61,076 bases of DNA from Streptomyces sp. NRRL F-6131 (GTDB lineage Bacteria > Actinomycetota > Actinomycetes > Streptomycetales > Streptomycetaceae): NCBI GenBank assembly GCA_000719695.1, contig JOHN01000046.1, positions 1-61,076 on the forward strand, read 5' to 3'. Within the stretch, counting starts at the first letter, position 1; every line of letters starts with the position of its first letter. A program made the translations under genes and the position numbers. A model generated the notes under the pieces. That model was not told the DNA's origin. It saw only the letters and a list, made by a program, of their open reading frames with translations, and did no database searches. Shown here one piece after another: positions 57,780 to 61,076 of this stretch.

Positions 57780-59630
57780 ATGGAAGCCGAGTCGGAGCCG
57801 TATGTCCGTCTCGCGACCCTCCGCACCTTGCACCGGGTCGTGGCGGACCTCAACGCTGCCCGCAGCCTGGCGGGAACGCTGCAGGCCGTGGTCGAGGGCG
57901 CGGTGCACGGGCTCGGATTCGACGCCGCCGCGGTCAGCCTGGTCCGGCCCGACGGCGATCTGGTGGTGGCGGCCGTGTGGGAGCTGGAGGAGAGCGCCAT
58001 GGGCGGCCCCTCCGTCCTGCTCGGCCAGGTCGGCTCCCGGGAGTCCTGGGACCGGCTGCTCGGCGTCAGCGACCACTGGGGCACCCTGCGCTTCCTCCCC
58101 TACGACCGCGGCTGGGCCGTGGCCAGCGACATCCCGCGCTGGATCGGGGACGGTCCGATGCCCGTCTACGCCAACGACTGGCACCCCGCCGACGGCCTGC
58201 TCGCCCCGATGTACAGCGCCGGCGGCGACCTGCTCGGCGTCCTCTCGGTGGACCGCCCGCGCAGCGGCAAGCGCCCCGGCGCCTGGACCCGCGAGGCCCT
58301 GGAGATGTTCTCCCTGCAGGCCTCCATCGCGATCGGCAACGCCCGGCTGCGCGCCGAGATGCAACGCGCGCTGGCCCGCCTGGAGAAGGAGCAGCAGGCC
58401 CTGCGGGCCAGCGAGGAGAGCTTCCGCCAGGCCTTCGAGTACGCCCCCAGCGGGATGGCCATCACCGAACTCCACGGCGCCGGGCGCGGCCAGCTGACCA
58501 GGGTCAACGACGCGCTCTGTCGATTGCTCGGCCGCCCCCGGGCGGTGCTGCGCCAGCAGAGCTTCGCCGACCTCGTCCACCCCGACGACCGGGCGCTGCT
58601 GGAGCGCACCAGCGCCGAGAGCGGCCGGGCGGAACTGCGGCTCTCCCGCCGCGACGGCGGCTACCAGTGGGTCTGCCTGCGGAACTCGATCGTGGCCGAC
58701 GCCGCGGAGGGCCCGAGCTTCCTGCTCACCCACGTCGAGGACATCGAGGACCGCAAGCGGCACGAACTCCAGCTCGCCCACCGGGCCAGCCACGACGCGC
58801 TCACCGGCCTGCCGAACGGGGCCGAGCTCAAGGCCCGGCTCGGCCGACGGCTCTGCGGCCAGCCGCACGCGGTCACCGCCGGGCACCCGGCCGGACCGGC
58901 CGACACCGGCCACGGCGGCGCCGGGTACGCGACCGCCGTCCACCCGGAGGCCGGGCACCCCGAGGACGGCTTCGGCGGGTACCCGGAGAACCTGTTCGGG
59001 GACCTCCACCGGGCGTACGGCGGGTACGGGGGCGCCGACCCGGCGCACGGTTACGGCCTCCCGGACGGCTACCCGGCGGGCGCCGGTGCGCCGGACGGGC
59101 CGAACGGCTACGGCGACCACGTGCACGCCGTGGTGCCGGCCGACCACGGCCCGGGCGGGGAGATCCGGTCGGGCCCGTTCCGGTCGAGCCCCGCGGTCAC
59201 CGTCGAGAAGGGGCTCGCGGTGCTCTTCTGCGACCTCGACGGCTTCAAGTCGATCAACGACCGGTTCGGGCACAACGCCGGTGACGCCGTCCTGGTGGAG
59301 GTCGCCCGCCGGCTCAGCGCGGCCGTCCGGGACGGCGACACGGTGGCCCGGCTCGGCGGCGACGAGTTCGTGGTGCTGGCCGACGGCATCGGCCGGGACG
59401 AGGCGAAGGACCTCGCCCACCGGCTGCGCAACGCGATCATCCCGCCGATGCGGATCGACGGACGGGCGATGCGGGTCGGCGTGAGCCTGGGCATCGGCTG
59501 GGCCGGCTGCGGGATGAGCACCGAGGAGGTCCTGCACACCGCCGACGAGCGGATGTACGACGAGAAGCGGGCCCGGGGCGGCGCGGTGCGCGGCGCCCGC
59601 GGCGAGCGCTCGCACCGTCGGGCGGGATAG
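57780..59630 (+). CDS. cdgB: Diguanylate cyclase CdgB (GAF-PAS-GGDEF) with split GGDEF domain
   Basis: A 616-residue cytoplasmic enzyme that makes the second messenger c-di-GMP. A GAF domain (about 20-185) and a PAS/PAC domain (about 208-330) precede a GGDEF domain. The active site reads GGDEF exactly (526-530). The product-inhibition I-site RxxD (R517, D520) lies five residues ahead. A Gly/His/Pro/Tyr-rich insert of about 115-120 residues (about 356-476) separates the first helix of the GGDEF domain (HDALTGLPNGAEL) from its core (LAVLFCDLDGFKS), which is unusual. ATG 57780 follows CGGGGAG. The neighbours terD, arfB, flavin reductase and nagA match the S. coelicolor cdgB locus as I remember it. 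Confidence 0.92.
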   Translation: MEAESEPYVRLATLRTLHRVVADLNAARSLAGTLQAVVEGAVHGLGFDAAAVSLVRPDGDLVVAAVWELEESAMGGPSVLLGQVGSRESWDRLLGVSDHWGTLRFLPYDRGWAVASDIPRWIGDGPMPVYANDWHPADGLLAPMYSAGGDLLGVLSVDRPRSGKRPGAWTREALEMFSLQASIAIGNARLRAEMQRALARLEKEQQALRASEESFRQAFEYAPSGMAITELHGAGRGQLTRVNDALCRLLGRPRAVLRQQSFADLVHPDDRALLERTSAESGRAELRLSRRDGGYQWVCLRNSIVADAAEGPSFLLTHVEDIEDRKRHELQLAHRASHDALTGLPNGAELKARLGRRLCGQPHAVTAGHPAGPADTGHGGAGYATAVHPEAGHPEDGFGGYPENLFGDLHRAYGGYGGADPAHGYGLPDGYPAGAGAPDGPNGYGDHVHAVVPADHGPGGEIRSGPFRSSPAVTVEKGLAVLFCDLDGFKSINDRFGHNAGDAVLVEVARRLSAAVRDGDTVARLGGDEFVVLADGIGRDEAKDLAHRLRNAIIPPMRIDGRAMRVGVSLGIGWAGCGMSTEEVLHTADERMYDEKRARGGAVRGARGERSHRRAG

Positions 59631-59800
59631 CTTCCGGCCCGGCCGCGGAGCCCGTGGGGGCGCAAGCTACTCGCGGGTTGTCAAGGGGTCTTTTCGGGGC
59701 GTAGTCGGCGGCAGGTAGGGTTCCGGGGTACGAGCGACCACGACCAGCGCCGACGGCACGGCAGCCCGGCGGCGCGAACGCGATGGGGGAGTTGACCACC

Positions 59801-60775
59801 GTGACCACCGCCGGCAGCAGCGGGGCGCCCCAGGGCCCGGAGGGCGGCGCCCCTCAGGACGACGATCCGTTCGGCTACCTCTACCGGCCGGCCGACGGCG
59901 CCTCCGGGCAGCCGACCGAGCCGCAGCAGGGCGTGCCCCGCACCCCGTACAGCCGTCCGATGGAGGTCGGCCGTGCCCAGTACGGCCAGCCGCCGCGGCC
60001 GCCGCAGCCCTATCCGCCGCAGCAGCAGGGCTACCCGCAGGCCCCGCAGCAGCCGTACCCGGCGCAGGCCGACTTCGGCGCCGCCCCCACCCAGCAGACC
60101 CGGTACGCCGAGCACTCCCGCCCGCAGCCGGGTGAGGAGCGGCCGAGCGGCGGCCGGGGCAAGGGCGCGGTCATCGGCGCGGTGGCCGTGGTCGCGGCCG
60201 TCGCGATCGGCGCCGCGGTGGCCCTGACCGGCGGGGACCGGGACGGTGACAAGGACAAGAGCGCCAAGGGCGGTTCCTCGGCGAGCGCCCCGGCGTCCCC
60301 GGGCGCCGGAACCGGCACGGCGAGCCCGGCCGGTTCCGCCTCGGCCACGCCGTCGGCGACCGCCTCCGGCACCGGCGGCCTGGGCGCGGTGGACGCGAGC
60401 CAGCTGCAGGCGCAGAACGCACCGGCCGGCAACACCGTCAAGGGCGCCAAGTCGTCGGACGGCAGCTACCTGACGCTCAACCCCGGCGGGACGGTCACCT
60501 GGAGCGGTGAGCTGGCGACGGCCGGCACCTACAAGTTCACCGTGCACTACAGCAACGCGGCCGCCGACGTGCGGGCGACGACGGCGGTGAACGGCAAGGA
60601 CTGGCCGGGCGGGCTGGGCTTCAAGAACTACTCCCCGGGCAAGGACCCCGCCTCGTCCTGGTTCAACACCTACATAACCCCGCCGATGCAGGCGGGTCCG
60701 AACACCATCGTGATCTCGCTGCCGCCGGGCAGCGGCACGATCCTGGTCGACCAGGTGGTGCTGGAGGCGGCGTAG
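59801..60775 (+). CDS. Membrane protein with C-terminal carbohydrate-binding (CBM6/35-like) domain
   Basis: A 324-residue protein. A disordered Gln/Pro/Tyr-rich cytoplasmic part (1-120) precedes one membrane helix (about 124-146). A Ser/Thr/Ala linker (150-195) leads to an extracytoplasmic beta-sandwich (about 200-324) with NTVKGAKSSDGSYLTLNPGG, GTYKFTVHYSNA and a final GSGTILVDQVVLEAA. These fit CBM6/CBM35-like carbohydrate-binding modules. It has no catalytic domain, so it is probably a sugar- or wall-binding sensor. GTG 59801 is chosen because GGGGGAG lies 8-9 nt upstream, ahead of ATG 59783, which contains that site. TTGTCA near 59679 and TAGTCG near 59703 may be the promoter. Confidence 0.82.
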   Translation: MTTAGSSGAPQGPEGGAPQDDDPFGYLYRPADGASGQPTEPQQGVPRTPYSRPMEVGRAQYGQPPRPPQPYPPQQQGYPQAPQQPYPAQADFGAAPTQQTRYAEHSRPQPGEERPSGGRGKGAVIGAVAVVAAVAIGAAVALTGGDRDGDKDKSAKGGSSASAPASPGAGTGTASPAGSASATPSATASGTGGLGAVDASQLQAQNAPAGNTVKGAKSSDGSYLTLNPGGTVTWSGELATAGTYKFTVHYSNAAADVRATTAVNGKDWPGGLGFKNYSPGKDPASSWFNTYITPPMQAGPNTIVISLPPGSGTILVDQVVLEAA

Positions 60776-60794
60776 GCAGGCCTCCCGGCGCACG

Positions 60795-60830
60795 ACGGCC
60801 GCCCGTTCCCCGAGGGGAGCGGGCGGCCGT
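60795..60830. terminator. Bidirectional terminator between the CBM protein gene and nagA
   Basis: A 17-bp stem with one mismatch (60795-60811 with 60814-60830) and a 2-nt loop lies between convergent genes. Confidence 0.8.
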
Positions 60831-60844
60831 TCGGCGTGGTGGGG

Positions 60845-61076
60845 TCAGACCGCGGTGACCGGGGCGAAGCGGTCGCCGCCGACGATCCACTCGCCGCGGC
60901 GCATGACGGCGACCAGGTCGTAGCCGGTGGAGTCGAGCACCACCAGGTCGGCGAGCTTGCCGGTCTCCAGGGTGCCGACCCGGTCGGCGCTGGAGGGGGC
61001 CGAGGGGGTAGAGGCCGTCGCCCATGCCGGCGGCGCCCATGGCGTCGGTGATGAGGGCGACCCGGGAGGCGCCGGC
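60845..61076 (-). pseudogene. nagA: N-acetylglucosamine-6-phosphate deacetylase NagA, 3' part, deleted and frameshifted (partial)
   Basis: The C-terminal end is clear in one minus-strand frame: ADRVGTLETGKLADLVVLD...YDLVAVMRRGEWIVGGDRF then stop at 60845. The upstream part at the window edge is in a different frame: VALITDAMGAAGMGDGLYPLG (about 61015-61066), which is the NagA segment normally followed by about 80 residues (GSTLTL region and beyond) before the ADR-GxLE motif. Here the two are almost adjacent, so roughly 240 nt appear to be missing and the frame is shifted. CCCCCTC occurs twice at the junction (about 61000-61014). Either the gene is inactivated or this is an assembly or sequencing artefact. 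NagA would act in GlcNAc catabolism. The rest lies outside the window. Confidence 0.7.

Noticed and set aside
1..61076. tRNA, rRNA, insertion sequences, integrase or attachment sites
   Set aside because: Looked for by eye (T-arm sequences, transposase motifs, flanking direct repeats). None could be supported, although the visual search may miss diverged examples.

Overview
The window is very GC-rich with strong third-position G/C codon bias. It carries glnR, nur, rsiG and cdgB homologues, a Cys-rich cysA leader peptide and LAXTG sortase signalling. Together these point to a chromosomal stretch of a Streptomycetaceae actinomycete (Streptomyces, Kitasatospora or Streptacidiphilus). From memory of S. 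coelicolor gene order, the left part resembles the SCO4126-SCO4187 neighbourhood, the middle the ppa-ftsH-folK neighbourhood (about SCO3397-SCO3409), and the right end the terD-cdgB-nagA neighbourhood (about SCO4277-SCO4284). The order is therefore rearranged relative to that species, which may favour a sister genus.

Layout. 1-8277: the tail of an unknown gene, a PAP2 phosphatase, a divergent transglycosylase/NlpC-P60 hydrolase and a five-gene operon encoding a chromosomal type IV secretion-like machine (pilin-like, VirB8-like, VirB6-like, SCO6880-like VirB4 N-half, VirB4 ATPase). 8542-17004: secreted 5'-nucleotidase; an HtrA-like protease with an MprAB-like two-component system; a LacI regulator; the nitrogen regulator GlnR; a MoaD-like protein. 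17001-27655: a Q/P-rich repeat membrane protein, a DUF2993 lipoprotein-like protein, a sulfur island (Cys-rich leader peptide, sulfurtransferase CysA, DUF1416), small membrane proteins, FABP-like protein, Nur, YgfZ, Dtd, the c-di-GMP-dependent anti-sigma factor RsiG, an asparaginase and dodecin.

27687-37030 is a heme-acquisition locus: hmuTUV and two HtaA-domain surface proteins diverge from one iron box, and a heme oxygenase under a second iron box lies on the far side. An XRE/DUF397/ATPase regulatory cassette (34009-36178) sits between them and looks inserted. 37187-52958 is housekeeping: ppa, a D,D-carboxypeptidase, a DUF2342 metalloprotein, tilS, hpt, ftsH and folate genes folE, folP, folB, folK, interspersed with a ferritin-like protein, an esterase and an MprF-like lysyltransferase. 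53172-61076 carries two membrane proteins, TerD, an ArfB-like release factor, a flavin reductase, the diguanylate cyclase CdgB, a sugar-binding membrane protein and a nagA 3' part that appears deleted and frameshifted.

The points most worth following are the orphan T4SS-like operon, the Cys-rich leader upstream of cysA, a perfect Crp-type palindrome before cdgB (linking cAMP and c-di-GMP; RsiG in the same window reads c-di-GMP), the paired iron boxes, the hairpin between the ftsH Shine-Dalgarno and start codon, and the broken nagA. Promoter, terminator and operator calls are by eye only.
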